The translations under genes and the position numbers were made by a program. From Hibiscus mutabilis (Eukaryota > Streptophyta > Magnoliopsida > Malvales > Malvaceae), in assembly GCA_019671005.1 (NCBI GenBank), contig CM033733.1:186001-250000 (forward strand): 64,000 bases of DNA, given 5' to 3'. Numbering within the stretch: the stretch's first letter is position 1; each line of letters opens with the position of its first letter. The notes under the pieces were generated by a model. It saw nothing but the letters and a program-made list of their open reading frames with translations, did no database searches and was not told the origin of the DNA. Shown here piece by piece: positions 1-13,700 of this stretch.

Positions 1-794
1 GATGAAATATTAATGGAGTGTCCGGTATCTTGATATGAGGTTTACCTTTATTCAAATTTATTATTATTTTGGTTATCTTTTAATTTGATTAAAAGATAAA
101 ATTAAGACAAATATTTTGAAACAATTAAATTCATATTTTGGTTTTGGGTGTCTAATATTTTAATAGATTAATTGAAACATAATGTCACCAAAGTGACCGT
201 TTTTGTGTAGATTAGTTTATTTAAAATATTAAGATAATTATGGGTTTTTGTAATTCATGCGCTTATTAATTGGCCCAAAGGAAAGTTAATATTTAGCAGA
301 ATTACAACGACAACTGTGGCGATAAATGTGTGACAATTATAAGGTATTTTATGTAAGCAATACGTTAGTCCAAAGATTAATCTATTGTTTGACATAGTTT
401 ATTGTCAATGTTTGATTGCTACAACAAGAGTACCGCTTACAGTTAATATTACTGTCCAAAGACTTGATATTAATGTTGTGCTTGGTATCTTGAGGGGAAC
501 TAGCCATTATTTTGAATTTATTTGTTTACTTATGAATATTTATGTGGGCTTGTTTTTATTTTATTTGCTTATTTTGTTCTATATTTAGGTAATTTATTTT
601 TGCTGTTACAATATCTGTTAAATACATTCTACACTCATATTTAGTGAAACTAGTTTCAAGGAATAGAAAATACACTTACATAAAGTATTTGGTTGTATGA
701 ACATAGACCTTGCACTAAGGAAGAACAACTCACACCTCTCATGATGGTAAGCACCCATAAAAGGGATTTTGAGAGGTGAGTTCGTTCAAATTGC

Positions 795-1064
795 ATGATT
801 TTAATGATCATAAAGTACAACATTCTAGAATTCTTTAGGAGCACAAATCTAAAGATATTACTCATACTAAGGGTTTCCTTGATAAATTTGAGAAACATTT
901 TATTAAAAAATGTTAAGGCTATGACATCACTTTTGACTTACTTGATGTCTATGAAGTATAAAGATCAAGGAAATGTGAGGGAGTATATTATGAAAATATT
1001 TAATATTGCTTCAAAACTTAAGGTACATAAGATCGAACTTTCTAACAATTGTTTGTTCTTATGA
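795..1064 (+). pseudogene. copia gag fragment (UBN2-type)
   Basis: An 89-codon stretch resembles the gag (UBN2/retrotran_gag) domain of plant copia elements. It has a helical region with a YLMSMKY-like segment followed by VREYIMKIFNIASKLK, which matches the conserved 'hi..yi..m..la..L' part of these proteins. The zinc knuckle and the rest of gag are lost. It is a relic of the surrounding element, not a host gene. Confidence 0.6.
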
Positions 1065-1931
1065 TTTTGGTAGTATCGCTTCCTATGCAGTTTAACCAAT
1101 TCAAAATTAGTTACAATCACAAAAGGAGAAATAAACTATAAATGAGCTTATTTCTCATTGTGTTAAAGATGAAGAAAAAAGTTGAAGCATTATAAGTGTA
1201 AAAATACTCATTCGGTTAGTGCTCATTTAGTTAGTGTCTCTAAGAATAAGGGCAATAAAAAAATATATTAGAATAAAGTTGCTAAAGGTCCTAATCAAAA
1301 GAAACAATAATAAGTTACAAAGTATTGATTCTTTTGTATAAGTTAGGACACATGTGAAGAAATTAAACTTCAAAAGTGAGCAACTACTTCGGTTATTTTG
1401 AGTGATCCATGGGCTGTAAATTTTATGATCCCACAATAAGGATTATTTTAAGGAGAGGTTTAACATTTTTAGGATGTTGAGTTTGGAGGGAGAAATAAGG
1501 TTAGATATGTTGCTATTGAGGGAAGTTGAATTATAATTTAATTCATACTATCACTTTTAATGATGTTTAGGTTTTTACACCTATCATAATCAAGAAGTGA
1601 ATCAAGTACCTCAGCAAAACAATGTTGAACAACTCCCATTCAAGATAAGGTAATTGTTTCAGAAGAACAAACTCAACAACCTTAAAAAAAATAAGTGTCA
1701 TTAAAGATATCCACGAGAGGAAGGAGAAATACTATTCTAGATTATTACTTTGTATTTATTCAAGAAAATAAAGATAATAATGGAATGATAGAAAATGATT
1801 CAATCATTTTTATCAAATCATAAAAGTTCTGACTCTCAAAAGTTGATTGATGTCATTCAAGAATAGTATAATTTTATGCAAGACAATAAAGTTTCGGAAC
1901 TTGTCTCATTATGTGAAGGTGCAAACCAATT

Positions 1932-2191
1932 GGTTGTAAATGGATATTTAAAACCAAGAGGGATGCAAATGATAATATGGACAAGTATAAGGCATGTCTT
2001 GTATCTAAAGGATATACTCTAAAAGAAGACATTGATTTTGTGGAGGCTTTCTCTCAAGTTTTATTGAAAGAATCTTTTAAGATAATCATGACGCTTATTG
2101 CTTATTTTAATCTTGAGCTACATAAGATGGATGTTACGCTTGTGTTTTTCAATGGTGACATTGAAGAAACAAATTATATGGTACAATCATA
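1932..2191 (+). pseudogene. copia reverse transcriptase fragment (RVT_2)
   Basis: Translation from 1932 gives GCKWIFKTKRDA, then KYKACLVSKGYT and a segment ending with LHKMDVTLVFFNGDIEE. These are the opening blocks of the copia RVT_2 domain (family consensus 'GCKWVFK.K', 'KARLVAKGY.Q..G.DF.ETFSPV', 'Q.DVKTAFLNG.L.E.IYM'). The later catalytic DD block is not in frame. The sequence is a decayed retroelement relic. Confidence 0.75.
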
Positions 2192-2459
2192 GATTTGTGT
2201 CTAATGATACAAAATCAATCATATGTAAATTAAAGAAATTCATCTATGAGCTTAAGTTGGACTTTCATTAATGAAATTATAAATTTCATATTGTTTATCT
2301 TATTTGGTTTTGAGATAAATTTGGTTGACAATTCTATATACTACAAGTTCAGTGGGAGTAAACCAAGTGATACTCAAATTACTAAAGAAGACAAATTTAG
2401 TCTTACTCAATGCCCTAAAAGTAACCTTGAAATTTAAAAAAATACAAAAGATTCCAAGT

Positions 2460-2990
2460 GCATAATCTATTGAGAATTTAATTTATGCTCAAGTATGTAT
2501 GCGTTTGGATATTGCGTACATTGTTAGAATGTTAGACAGATATTTAAGCAATTCTAGTTTGAACCATTGAATAGCAGCTAATAGGGTTATGAAATATCTT
2601 TAAAGAACAAAAATTACATGCTCACATATCGGAGTTCTGTAAGTTAGAGATCATCAAGTTTACTGACTTGATTCTATTAGAATATTGATGCAAAAGAATT
2701 TTGTCACATGGGCTGCTAATTATAGATTGAATAGAAAGACCACTTGGTTTATTTTGTGACAATAAATATGCATTCATTTATTCTATGAACAATAGGAACA
2801 CTTCAAATTTGAATCACATAAATATTAAATTCCTAGTTGTTAAAGAAAATTTAGAGTGATTGTGTGTCTATAGAGCATGTTGGTACAAACTCCATATTTG
2901 CGCGCTTATTAAGAAACTATCACCCTAGGTCTTTCATGAGCACACTACTCATGTGGGTGTAATGTTATATAAAGATATTCAGTTTTAGTG
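2460..2990 (+). pseudogene. copia RNase H fragment
   Basis: Interrupted plus-strand translation shows YAQVCMRLDIAYIV, then MKYL, CDNK, and HINIKFLVVKE followed by VFHEHTTHVGV. These match the copia RNase H end ('YAQVCTRPDIA', 'CDNKSA', 'KHIDIK.HFVRE', 'VFHEH..HMG'). Several in-frame stops are present. It marks the 3' end of pol just before the non-coding 3' region and LTR. Confidence 0.65.
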
Positions 2991-3412
2991 GGAGTTTGTA
3001 ATTTTGAAAAATGCTCATTTGGTTTAGACACAATTTGATTACTTGATTTAAAGTTATTTTAAGATTATTTTCTGCAGAAATAAAGTTCTTTTGGTTTATG
3101 CACACTCTGAATTCAGTAAAGTTTGATCTCACTAAGGTTTAGAAGGACCAGTTGGAAATAGACATGTTTGGTTCACATTTCATGTAATTTTCCATGCTAC
3201 GCATCCATGATTGATCTATGTCATTTGACTATATTTGTATACGTGACCATTGATGGGTCTTGTCATGATTGATACGACAAAGACTGCTTTGATCCTATAT
3301 GGATATAGTTGATGGACGAGATTGTTCTGAGAATACCTATTATATAATAGCAAATTTTTGAGCTCATAAGGTTATACATTTGTCGAAACATATATTTGCC
3401 CAAGTGGGAGAT

Positions 3413-3880
3413 TGTTGGATTAAAATCCGTAATAGTGGGCACATATGTATAATGTATATTGCTATTTTAAAGTATGACACAAAATTAAGTGACCAATTAT
3501 GTTAGGCGTGTCATGGGTATTAAAATGTCATGGAAATAAAAGTGTAGATACCATAAGATGTATTTATAATTCGATGAGGGGCAGAGTTATAAATACTTAA
3601 TAGTTGATTATTAAATCAACTATATAAAGAGGTAGTGGTCCCCAAGAAATAGGTTAACTTGTTTTTCTCTCCTTCCCCGTCAGAGAGTTTTACGTCAAGA
3701 GAAAACCTATCTTCTTGGAAGATCAATACCAAAGATTTGGGATTTCAACATCAAGATTCAAGGTTTTCAGGCCATCAATGAATTCAGGTACGCTTCCGCT
3801 TTCGGTTTATTGTTCTTGATGATTTGACATGATAGATCTTGGGTTTAGATTTCATATTTAGTTATGGTTTAATTCTAACA
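3413..3880 (+). repeat. 3' LTR of the copia element
   Basis: It starts TGTTGGATT directly after the purine tract AAGTGGGAGAT and ends AATTCTAACA, giving near-matching inverted termini. A plausible promoter (TATATAAAGAGG) lies near 3622 inside it. No second copy is in the window, so identity rests on the termini, the purine tract and its place after RNase H. Confidence 0.7.
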
Positions 3881-4757
3881 GTGTATAGTTATGTTATTCG
3901 ATATTCTCGTATTTGAATGTATGATGTACGTACGCACGTGATTTCGTTTCAATGCCCTCGCAACGGCTTCGGCTTATACATCCTGCGATTTCGTCATAGT
4001 GCACTAGCATCGACATCTTGTTATTGGACGATTATGTTCCGTCGTAGTGCACTAGCACCAACATCCTGTTGTTGGACTATTATGTCCCGTCGTAGTGCAT
4101 TAGCACCGACATCCTGTTATATAGTCGTAGCACACTAGTGCCGACATCTTGTTCCGATAGGCTGATGATATCATATTTTTGCAATTATGCCTGCAATTAA
4201 GGCGTTATGTGATTTAGCCTACGGTTCAGGCTTTTGCGATATTGTACATGCGGTTCAAGTAGTATTTGACCACGCTAGCGATTAGGTACGTAAGAATGTG
4301 AAATTTTGTGTCCGACTACAGTATGGATGATTTATTTATTCTACACGTTAAGTTATGTTTCGTTTATTTTCTGTCAATTATACTAGCCTGCTTTATAATT
4401 ATTCATTTTGTTTTTTTTTGTATTACTGGGCTCTCATGCTCATAAAAATTATTAATCTTCACTGGTCAGTAGATTGATCATTGTTCGGGATGTTGACATT
4501 AGTTCAAGGAGTTCTAGCAGCATTGACTGCGGAGTACGGTACTAGAAGATCTAGACGGGCATGTAGGTCACTATATATTATCATTATGTCAGAGTTGTGC
4601 AGTCTGAATTCTGTTTTTGATTATGAACTCGGTTTTAAATTACATTAGTTTAATTAAGGATTTTAATTTATTTTTTATTTGATTGACGGTTCCTCTTGTG
4701 ACCCGAATGTGGTACCTCGAGTCGGGTCAGATTGTCCGTACCGGTCTAGGGTGTTAC
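3881..4757 (+). repeat. Tekay-like (Ty3) LTR remnant, right end only
   Basis: The right end is GGTCTAGGGTGTTACA, the usual terminus of plant Ty3 chromovirus LTRs whose left end is TGTAACACCC. The left part is missing, apparently cut by the copia element. The body is non-coding and contains a 48-bp tandem array. The right terminus abuts an open reading stretch of the unknown gene, so the insertion may have struck an exon of that gene. Confidence 0.5.
3992..4155 (+). repeat. Tandem repeat, 48-bp period, ~3.5 copies
   Basis: The motif GTGCACTAGCA (variants GTGCATTAGCA, CACACTAGTGC) recurs at 3999, 4047, 4095 and about 4129, each followed by CCGACATCCTGTT or a close variant. The spacing is 48 bp, then shorter for the last partial copy. 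It lies inside the Tekay-like LTR remnant. Such arrays are common and fast-changing in long plant LTRs. Confidence 0.8.
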
Positions 4758-7700
4758 AGAAACCTTGTGAATTTTGTCAAACTGTTCCACCTTACAACCC
4801 CTCTCATACAGTTTCAAACACTACTTTTTCTGGTAAAACTTGTGTATCACCCTGCTAAATATTATAGTGATATTTTGATACTTTTCCCTTTTAATATGCT
4901 AAAGGTACCTCTATTAATGATATAGTTAGGTCTCTCATCATTGTCAAGAAATTTAGGAATTTTATATATAATGATTCTAAAATTTCAGATATAAGGAATT
5001 CAGTAAATATGTTTGCATATATGATTCGAATATTACAATCACAGCTTTTTTTAGTCACTATTTTTGGTTCTTTTTTATTTTAGAGTTGCAATTGGCATGG
5101 TTGTGACTTTTATCCTTTGTAGGTTCTCACCATAATCCTCAAACGCTATCTTCCCTGGAATTGCTAGATCTTCCTTATGTTCTTGATAATGTATGGGGAT
5201 CCATGGATATTCCTGCTCCTGCATCATTGACTCAAAGGGGGTAAGAATTTTCTACTTCACTTGTTCCACTTGGTTTTTGTGTATTGACTCTTTATTTGAT
5301 TTTTGGTGGCTTCTGTTAGACTTAATTGTAATGCAGTTTAAATGTAGAATGATATGCTTGTAATCACTCATTTTTATCTGGTTTGTAATTATGATATTAA
5401 TACATTAGTTTAATAATTAATAATTAACATTGCATGTATACATATTACATTATATGTTTATTATATATGTATGATTAACGTATGTATATTGTGTGTGATG
5501 TGTGCATGTATATTATACGCTATGTATATGCATTAGTAATTAGTATGGTGTATGTGGTCACGTATGTTTGCATGTATATATTAATTGATGTGATTATTCG
5601 TATTAATTATGTATGTGCTACATGAGAGTATCCGAATGTGTGTGCATGTGATATATGTAGTTTGCATGTATGTTTGTATGTGTGTGTATGATTATTATTA
5701 TTATTATTATAATTATTATTATTAATATTACTTTTGGGCTAATTTAAAATAAAATCCAAGAAGTTTTATTAATAAAAACCCATTAATTAACAGTCCAAGT
5801 CCATATAATATTACAAAAAACCCAAAAAATATAATATAGTTTACAAGGCCCATTTTGGCCTGATCCAATATCTTAAAAACCCTAACCCATCTGATTACAC
5901 CAAACCCTAACCATGATGTTTTCCCTTGTGCAACCCAGTCTGGACCGTTGAATCGGATCTTAATCCAAAGGCTCCAGATCAATCATGACGACCATCTGGC
6001 CGCGAGTGTGATACACGCGCAGACTGCTCATATTCCACGCGCGCGTGGCATGCACGTGCTGACCTTTCAGATGGTCCTCTGCTACGTGTCGAGATCAGAG
6101 ACAGCCTCCTCTTTCACCCAGATTCAATCTCGACAGTCCAAACGCCAAATGACCCCAGCCGTTGGATCAAATCTGATCCAACGGCCGAAGTTGAATCTGC
6201 CCAGAGTGATTCTCTCCACGCCGGCACCACTCCGCCGTACCACCGGCTCAACCACCGTGCAAATTTGTCAGAGAAACAAAAATAGATTATTAGTACCGAA
6301 TCAGACAAGAAAGACATGTAATCCATGCTTGTTTCTACCAAAAAATCCAGAGAAAATGTATGTGTATAAAAACAAAAGCAAAAGTTTGTAAGTCACAAGT
6401 TACTAGTTCCAGAAATAAAAACAAAAACAAAAAAATTTCCTTTGGTAATCATCTTTCCCAATTTCTTTTTGCATGCATGCTTATTCGAAACAAAAAAAGA
6501 AAGTAAAGAGTCATAGGTTACCCTGTGATCGTCAGTTTTCCCTCATCGGTGATAAGCAGTCGGTTCCCGAAAACTGAATATGGTGAACCGATGAGGTGGA
6601 TTTTTTTGGGTCTTAGTTTATGAGAAGAATATTAAAAGGGGGTTTATTTTCAAAAAAAGGAAATGGTCTCGGTTTTCCTAAATCTAAGGCTAAAGGTACT
6701 TGTTTTCTAAAATCTAGGGTGTTTTCTTTGGCTTTAAAAATAAAAAACGCTTCGTTTGATGGTTTTTGGGACGGTTGCCGGTTGTAGCTTACGGCGGCCG
6801 GAGTGGCCAGCCACCACCGTGTTCTGGAAATGGTTGAGTATCTGGGGATTTTGGATTTCAAAAGATAGAGGATTTGGGGGGTGTTTAATCGGTTGTAAAA
6901 AAAATGAAAAAGGGTTCACAAGCTGTCTGTTGGGTGTGTTTTATAGTGCTTTGTTTTTTTAAAATTGGTAAATTTACATAGTAAGGACCACTGCATTCTC
7001 GCATTTTCAAATTAAGCTTGCCCCATAGTTTATTTACAACTCTAGTCCCCTTTTATTTTCCAAAAATTTCGATTTCATCCCCATATTAAACTAATTCAGC
7101 TTTTAATGGCAAAATTACGCACTTGGTCATTCTACGTTTTGAGTTTTTTCAGATCAAGCCTGTCCCTTGGCCTTATTACGCATCCAGTCCTTGTAGTTTC
7201 ATTCTAGTTTCTAAATTGATCCTTAAATGTGTGTTCTCTTCCTTTAATTTTTGTCATCTTGTTTTGTTTCTGTTCATATTAGTCCTTTTTTATGTCATTC
7301 GGTTATTATGTTTTTAACATGTTCACATTTTAGTTTTTTTTCATGTTTTAATGTATGTTCTTCTCGTATTATATGTGTATTTATGTTACAACATGTGATT
7401 TTTGTGATATCGTGCCTTCTTGTTTTAATTTAGTTTGTTCGTGTACATGCATTTTTTATATGTGTAGTTTAATTTGTGTATCATATCCACATGTTAATAT
7501 GCATTTTGTTTTCTTCGTTTATTTATGATATCATGCTTTTTTTGTGTGTGTTTAATGCTTTTGTTCATCATATATATGTATGTTTTAGGTGTTGTCGTAG
7601 TTTCTTTGCATGTAGCATGTGTTTGTATGCTAACGTAAGTTTCCATATCCTTGTTTAGGTTACATGTTAGTGTGTCTTTCACATAATGTATTGTTTTTAT

Positions 7701-10700
7701 TTTGGATGTGTTCATAAAATATGTCATATGTTAAGTTTTAATGTGTTATCATGGCATTGGTGTTTTATTAATCTAGCATCATATTATTTATGTCATGTAT
7801 GTGTTATGGTTGTGGGCCTTTTTTTAATACGTTTAAGCATGTTAGGACTAGTTAATTAATTTTGGAAGCATATCTTTTTGCATGTTTATATTTACTTTTT
7901 CGTTTTATTATTATAACACATTGCATTGCTTTTGTTCATGCATTTTGCATTTTAATTTTATGCTTTTATGTTCTAATTCCGCATCTTTGTAAATATTTGT
8001 TTATAATATTTTTGTTAAGTTTGCATAACGAGATATTAATTGTCAATGCGGTGCCCTTTTATTCGAGCGTAAACGGGGCCAATATTAGGCGTAGTGATGG
8101 TGGTTGGGCGTTTACTCTCGGATAATGGGGCTTTTAAAATCTACTCGCACTTATAACCAAATTTTAATTTAATCGTCATTTTAATCCGGAAAGTTTAATA
8201 TTAATAAAGCGGTAATTATTAAAGTACCAATTTTGGGCGGTGTGAGGGTGCTAATCCTTCCCCATCCGTAACCGACTCCCGAACCTAACATTTTTAAAAT
8301 CTCTGGTTTTATGGTGTCCGGCCTACCTAAGTGGCCGGTGGCGACTCAATTTTTTAATAAAATACAGTTTTTCTAAAAACCCCACGGAAGACAGTATTTT
8401 CAAAACAAAATAAAATAAAAATACTTTTTTTGCGAACAAGGTATGAGAGGATATCACTACAGATGACAACTCCGCTGGGGACATGATTTTTGTTTTTTCA
8501 AAAAACAAATGAGAGTCAAACTTTTAAATAATTACCGCTTTACTAATATCAGAACTCCCGGATTAAAGTGACTATTAAAGTAACATTCGGTTATAATTGC
8601 ACGTTTATTTTAAAGCATTTAAAACTTGGCATATAAACCCGTCTTTCTAAGTGGAGGGAAAACTCTAGTGCTTTTGTGAGGATATCGTTCCTCCGTATGG
8701 GCCTAGCAAGTACCTTCGGGGCTCGAGTACCTTATGCTATCGTGAGGATATCGTTCCTTCGTATGGGCATAAGCGAATGGGTCCCCCTAAATTGAACTCG
8801 GTTGAAAGGAGCCTATAATGGGTGATGATCGGGGGCCTTGCTACTCTTAGTAGAGGACATCAAGGACAATTCGGGTACCCCTTAGCACCAAAACTGCATG
8901 TAGAGAATATAGAAAACCTGCCCCTTTAGAGCCATGAGAATAACCTAGGTGTTTAGACGGGACGTAAATAAGGTTGTTTTGTTTGTTTATCATGTTTAAT
9001 TTGCCCTTTATTTATGTATTTATTGATTTTAACCGGTACTGACTTGTTTTCTTTTTTGTTCTTTTTTGTTTTTGCATATATCATTGCATTTGCATTACAT
9101 AAAGGTACTGAATCAAGTGATTTCCCCGATCAGAAAATCTTTCATCATGGAAAAAAATATCTTAAGAAGGACAGACTCAACTCAGCTGTCAGACACTGGT
9201 CATAAGTCAATAAGGGGACCCAAGGCAACAGTTTGCCGAGCGAGCGCATAATGCCAAGGTACACCTATGTGAGCTTCCAACAGAATGACCTATGAGAACT
9301 TCAAAGGATTTGGGAATGATGGGATCGAAGATTGCAAGACTTATTCTGTGACAGTTATGGTGACATAGCACAGCTAATGTATGTACGAGTCAACCAACGA
9401 TTTTAACTGAGACTTTCATTTCCTTGAGTGTGACCCAAAAACAGCCAAGAAGAGTCTCAGCGACCAGATCGCTCAATCACAAAATGCGATAGTATCCGAC
9501 ATAACTGCATTGTTGGCAAAAAGCCTTGGGAAAGAAAAGGTTAAAGACGAAGTCACCCAAGAGCCAGAATGTACTGCATCTCACAGCAAGGTTCAACCAA
9601 AGACGCCAAGTCCTGCTAGGAGGGTATACATTGACCCTTCATGGGTGTTTGTTAGTCATCAAGTAGGAGCATCCAAAAGCCAACATGTGGATACAGAGGC
9701 ATTCTACGAAGAAGAAGTGCCGGATCTGGACTTGGTCGAGAAAATTAGAAGTGAAATGGAAAAGAAATGGGAAAAAAGGTTTCATCTCATGGAGGAAAAA
9801 TTTGAAGCCATGCAGACTGCAGATGAACCAGGGAATGACGCAAGTGATCTGAGCCTAGTATCCGACCTCGTTTTACCACCGAAGTTCAAAACCCATGATT
9901 TCGATAAGTATGATAGAACTTTGTATCCTTCCGCGCATATTACCATGTATTGCCGGAAGATGTCTGCTTTTGCAAAAGATGAAAAGCTTTTAATCTATTG
10001 CTTCTAGGATAGTCTGGCCGGGGCAGCCATCTGGTGGTATAATCAATTAAGTCAGGTAGATATCAAGTCCTGGAATGATCTTTCAAATATAACAAATATG
10101 GCCCCGAACCGATTCGTGATGCAAGGTTTAAAGCAGAAGCCTAATGAGAGTTTCCGTCAGTATGCTCAACGATGGCGAGATATGGCGTCTTAGGTACAAC
10201 CCCCGATTCAGGAAAGTGAAATTACTCCCATGATTGTGGATACTTTGAAGGGAGTGTTGTATGATTGTCTGGTAAGCCACCATGCCGACAACTTTGCAAA
10301 ATTAGTCATGGTTGGAGAGCGCATTGAAGAGGCAATTAAGAAGGGGAAGATAAAAGATCCATACAGCACAGTTCCTCAAAAGGAAGACGATTCTCATGTT
10401 CATATGGTGAGTGCTCGCTCAATCAGTCAGACCTAGGGCCGTCCTCATAATCAGTCTTCACGATACGTGAAACCTACAAAGGTATTCCATCCCATTCCTA
10501 TGACCTACACTGAGTTGCTTCCGATGCTTATCGAAAAGAAGTTGCTAGCCCCTGTCCAGTCCAAGCCAATAGACCCTCAATATCCGGCGGGGTACGATGT
10601 CAATGCAGTATGTGATTACCATTTGGAGAGTGCAGACCACACAACTGAAAATTGTGGAGCTCTAAAAAATAAGGTCCAAAGTTTGATCGAAGCCGGTCAC

Positions 10701-13700
10701 CTGAAGTTTTAAGGACAATGACATATGTGAATTGTGGGGAGGTGCTAACTTCTCAGTTAGGTGTTTAACTAGATTTCATGCTTTTCAAAAGTACTTCAAA
10801 GACAGCTTTACTATTTTAGGCCCAAAAAGTAGTAAAGATATTTTGTAGGGGCATATGTCTTGTAAAATGATATTTCGTTCGCATATCATTTTTGTGCATG
10901 TTTAGTAAGCGATTTTCATTCTTTGATTCGTTAAAACATTTCACCCATCGGTAGGGATTGGTTTTTATTTTCCCATGTACATGTTCATATTTTTGCACAG
11001 AAAATACATGTATCCGGCTATTGTGTCCATGTATATCAATTGCATGAGGGACGTCTTTTTAACCTAGGTGATTGGCTCTAGGCAACCTGTATCCACTGGA
11101 AATCAAAGGCTGCAGAGAAGATGAATTTGTAATTACCTTCCGAGTTATTTCGGTCAATCATTAATGACCCCATTTAAGCATAATTTACTGTACTTTGAAA
11201 AAGAAAAGAAAAGGAAAAAAGGAAAAAATCTCCCACGTTTAAGATGAATGAAAGAATAAATCCTAAGAAAAAGCACTCAAATGTTCGAAGCCTGGTAATA
11301 GGCACATTCAAAGCCTAGTAATAGGCTTGTTCGGATAAGGGTGTGGCAACTTTGGGGCACTCCTCTGAAGCGATAAGATGGCAATGCACCATCTAACAAA
11401 GAAAAAAGAAAGAAAGAAAATAAAAAGAAAATAGAGAGAAGAAAAATCGCTTCATGGGTGATGCTAATATTTTTCGTCTTATGACAATGCTGAGTAACTC
11501 GGGGTATTGTTGTTTGTTCAATCATTATTCTCGAGCCAAAAGAATGTGATGAGTTGAATTCCCCAAACAAAAAGGAAATGAGCCAAAAAATTATCTGATA
11601 GGGTCCTAATCTAAAAAAATGAAAAAGAACCAACCAGAATAACTCAGAATGTATTTCACATTTTCATATAACAATTCAACTTTTGAGGTCCCCTATATAC
11701 ATGATACGCTTAGGGACAATCGCCGGTAAGTTGTCTCAATGTTGTTTTTGCACTTGATACTCAGGGTACACGATTTGACGTATCACTACGGCTGTCAAGA
11801 TTTTCTGATCAAGTATCAGCCAAAAAAAGGGAAGAGTGTTTGTTTTTTTTTCAAAATTTTGCCGTTCATTTCAAAATCCATTTTTTAGAGGATACACGGA
11901 CAATTCGCCTCTTTACTTTTTTTAAAGTTCTAAAGCCTAGAGACATAGATTCGGTTCCCCTTTAGAGCACTTCTTTTAAGTTCAAAGACATAAATTGAAC
12001 TCAAAGATGGGTTTGAGGGAGTTGAGGCATTTTAGCTCACCCGATGTTGAGACAGATAGAGACTCTACATGATGGGTGAAAGACAAAAAGAATTCGAGTC
12101 CAAAATCAGTAGGGCACCATTGTCCGTGAAATAACAGAGATAGTTATAGGAATTCAAGTTAGAATAGACCCAGGATGTCAGATGGTTCAAAAGATTTTGA
12201 TTAATGAAGAAGACAAAAGACTTTCTTGAGTAAAGAGATGATGTGGACCGAGGTCACTTGACTTGAAAGGTTGAACAAGGAATGAGCAACAGAATTTTGG
12301 GGGCGGAAGCTGTTAGAGCATCAGAATGATTAATGGTTGTAGTCACATGACGAAGCCTACCTAACCAGCAAGTGGTGACTTGAGTACTAAGATGTCTGAG
12401 AAGACTGTGACAGGGTTTCATGCATCATTGCACCTTAGGAGTCTACATGAATAGGTCGCACCTTTGCATCCCCAACAACCGTGAATAGCATTTTACATAA
12501 ACATATGCATCTTTACATCATAAGGCATGCTCATGTATCATCCTTAATTGGAAAACATCCATACAGGAAGACAGACAGATAGTTTCCAAGAAGATGACTT
12601 CAACAAAGACTTCGTGCACCTCTGCATCGATCCAGAAGACACACGCTTGAGTGTCGCCTTCCCTAAAAAAGAAAAAAAACAAAACAAAAAACAAACAAAA
12701 AAAGAAAAAAAGAAGAAGAAAAAAATGCAAAAAGAGAGAAATGAATAAGAAAAAAATATGAGGAAAAAGAAAATAGAGAAAAGAAAGAAGATCGGTTGAC
12801 CAGAGAAAATGTTAACATTTTCGAGCCGCCACTCTGACGGATTTCTAGACGGATAAAACTAAGGTATCGTTTAAGGTTTTTCTTCAAAACCAAATTTTAA
12901 TGACATCCTTTCATAAGGATGCTTTTCTTAAAATCAACTTCTTTAGTTGGTTCATTGCTTAAGGATATTGTTCTTAAAATCAACTTCTTTAGTTGGATCC
13001 TTGCTTAAGGATATTGTTCTTAAAATCAACTTCTTTACTTGGATCCTTTCATAAGGATGTTTACCCCAGAAAGAAAAAGAAAAGCCAAGAAAACAAAAAA
13101 GAAAAAAAGAAAAAAGAAAAAGAAAAGAAAAAAAAGAAGAAGAAAAAGAAAGGAAAAAAGAAGAAAAACAAAAAAGGGGAGAAAGAAGAAGAAGGAAGAA
13201 GAAAGATTGATCAGAGAAAAATGTCACTAGGTTTTTGACCCGTCACCTTTGATGGACTCCTCGTGATGTCTAGACGGTTTTCTTAAATTCAAATTTCTTA
13301 ATTTAATCATTTCTTAAGGATATTTTTCTAAAAATTAATTCCTTAATTTATCATTCCATAAGGATGTTTTTCTTAAAATCAAATTTCTTAATTTAATCAT
13401 TTCTTAAGGACATTTTTCTAAAAATTAATTCCTTAATTTATCATTCCATAAGGATGTTTTTCTTAAAATCAAATTTCTTAATTTAATCTTTTCTTAAGGA
13501 TATTTTTCTAAAAATTAATTCCTTAATTTATCCTTCCATAAGGATGTTTTTCTTAAAATCAAATTTCTTAATTTAATCATTTCTTAAGGATATTTTTCTA
13601 AAAATTAATTCCTTAATTTATCCTTCCATAATGATGTTTTTCTTAAAACCAAATTTCTTAATTTAATCATTTCTTAAGGATATTTTTCTAAAAATTAATT

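Larger units (their letters stand above)
1..3880 (+). mobile_element. Degenerate Ty1/copia retrotransposon, 5' end outside window
   Basis: Fragments of copia gag, reverse transcriptase and RNase H occur in the expected order on the plus strand. They are followed by a purine tract (AAGTGGGAGAT) and one LTR starting TGTTGG. Every coding piece is broken by stops and shifts, so the copy is dead. The first ~650 bases resemble the non-coding leader of such elements and hold no usable ORF. No 5' LTR or tRNA-Met primer site is visible, so the left end must lie before base 1 or be lost. Confidence 0.75.

Noticed and set aside
5948..6391. 147-codon frame in the Tat/Ogre 5' LTR
   Set aside because: The 3' LTR counterpart (14737-15057) keeps only part of it, there is no start or domain logic, and it lies in the GC-rich palindromic patch of an LTR.
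12993..13238. Lysine-rich open frames in the A/G tracts
   Set aside because: They arise from low-complexity AAGAAA sequence, have no family likeness and sit in retrotransposon non-coding DNA.
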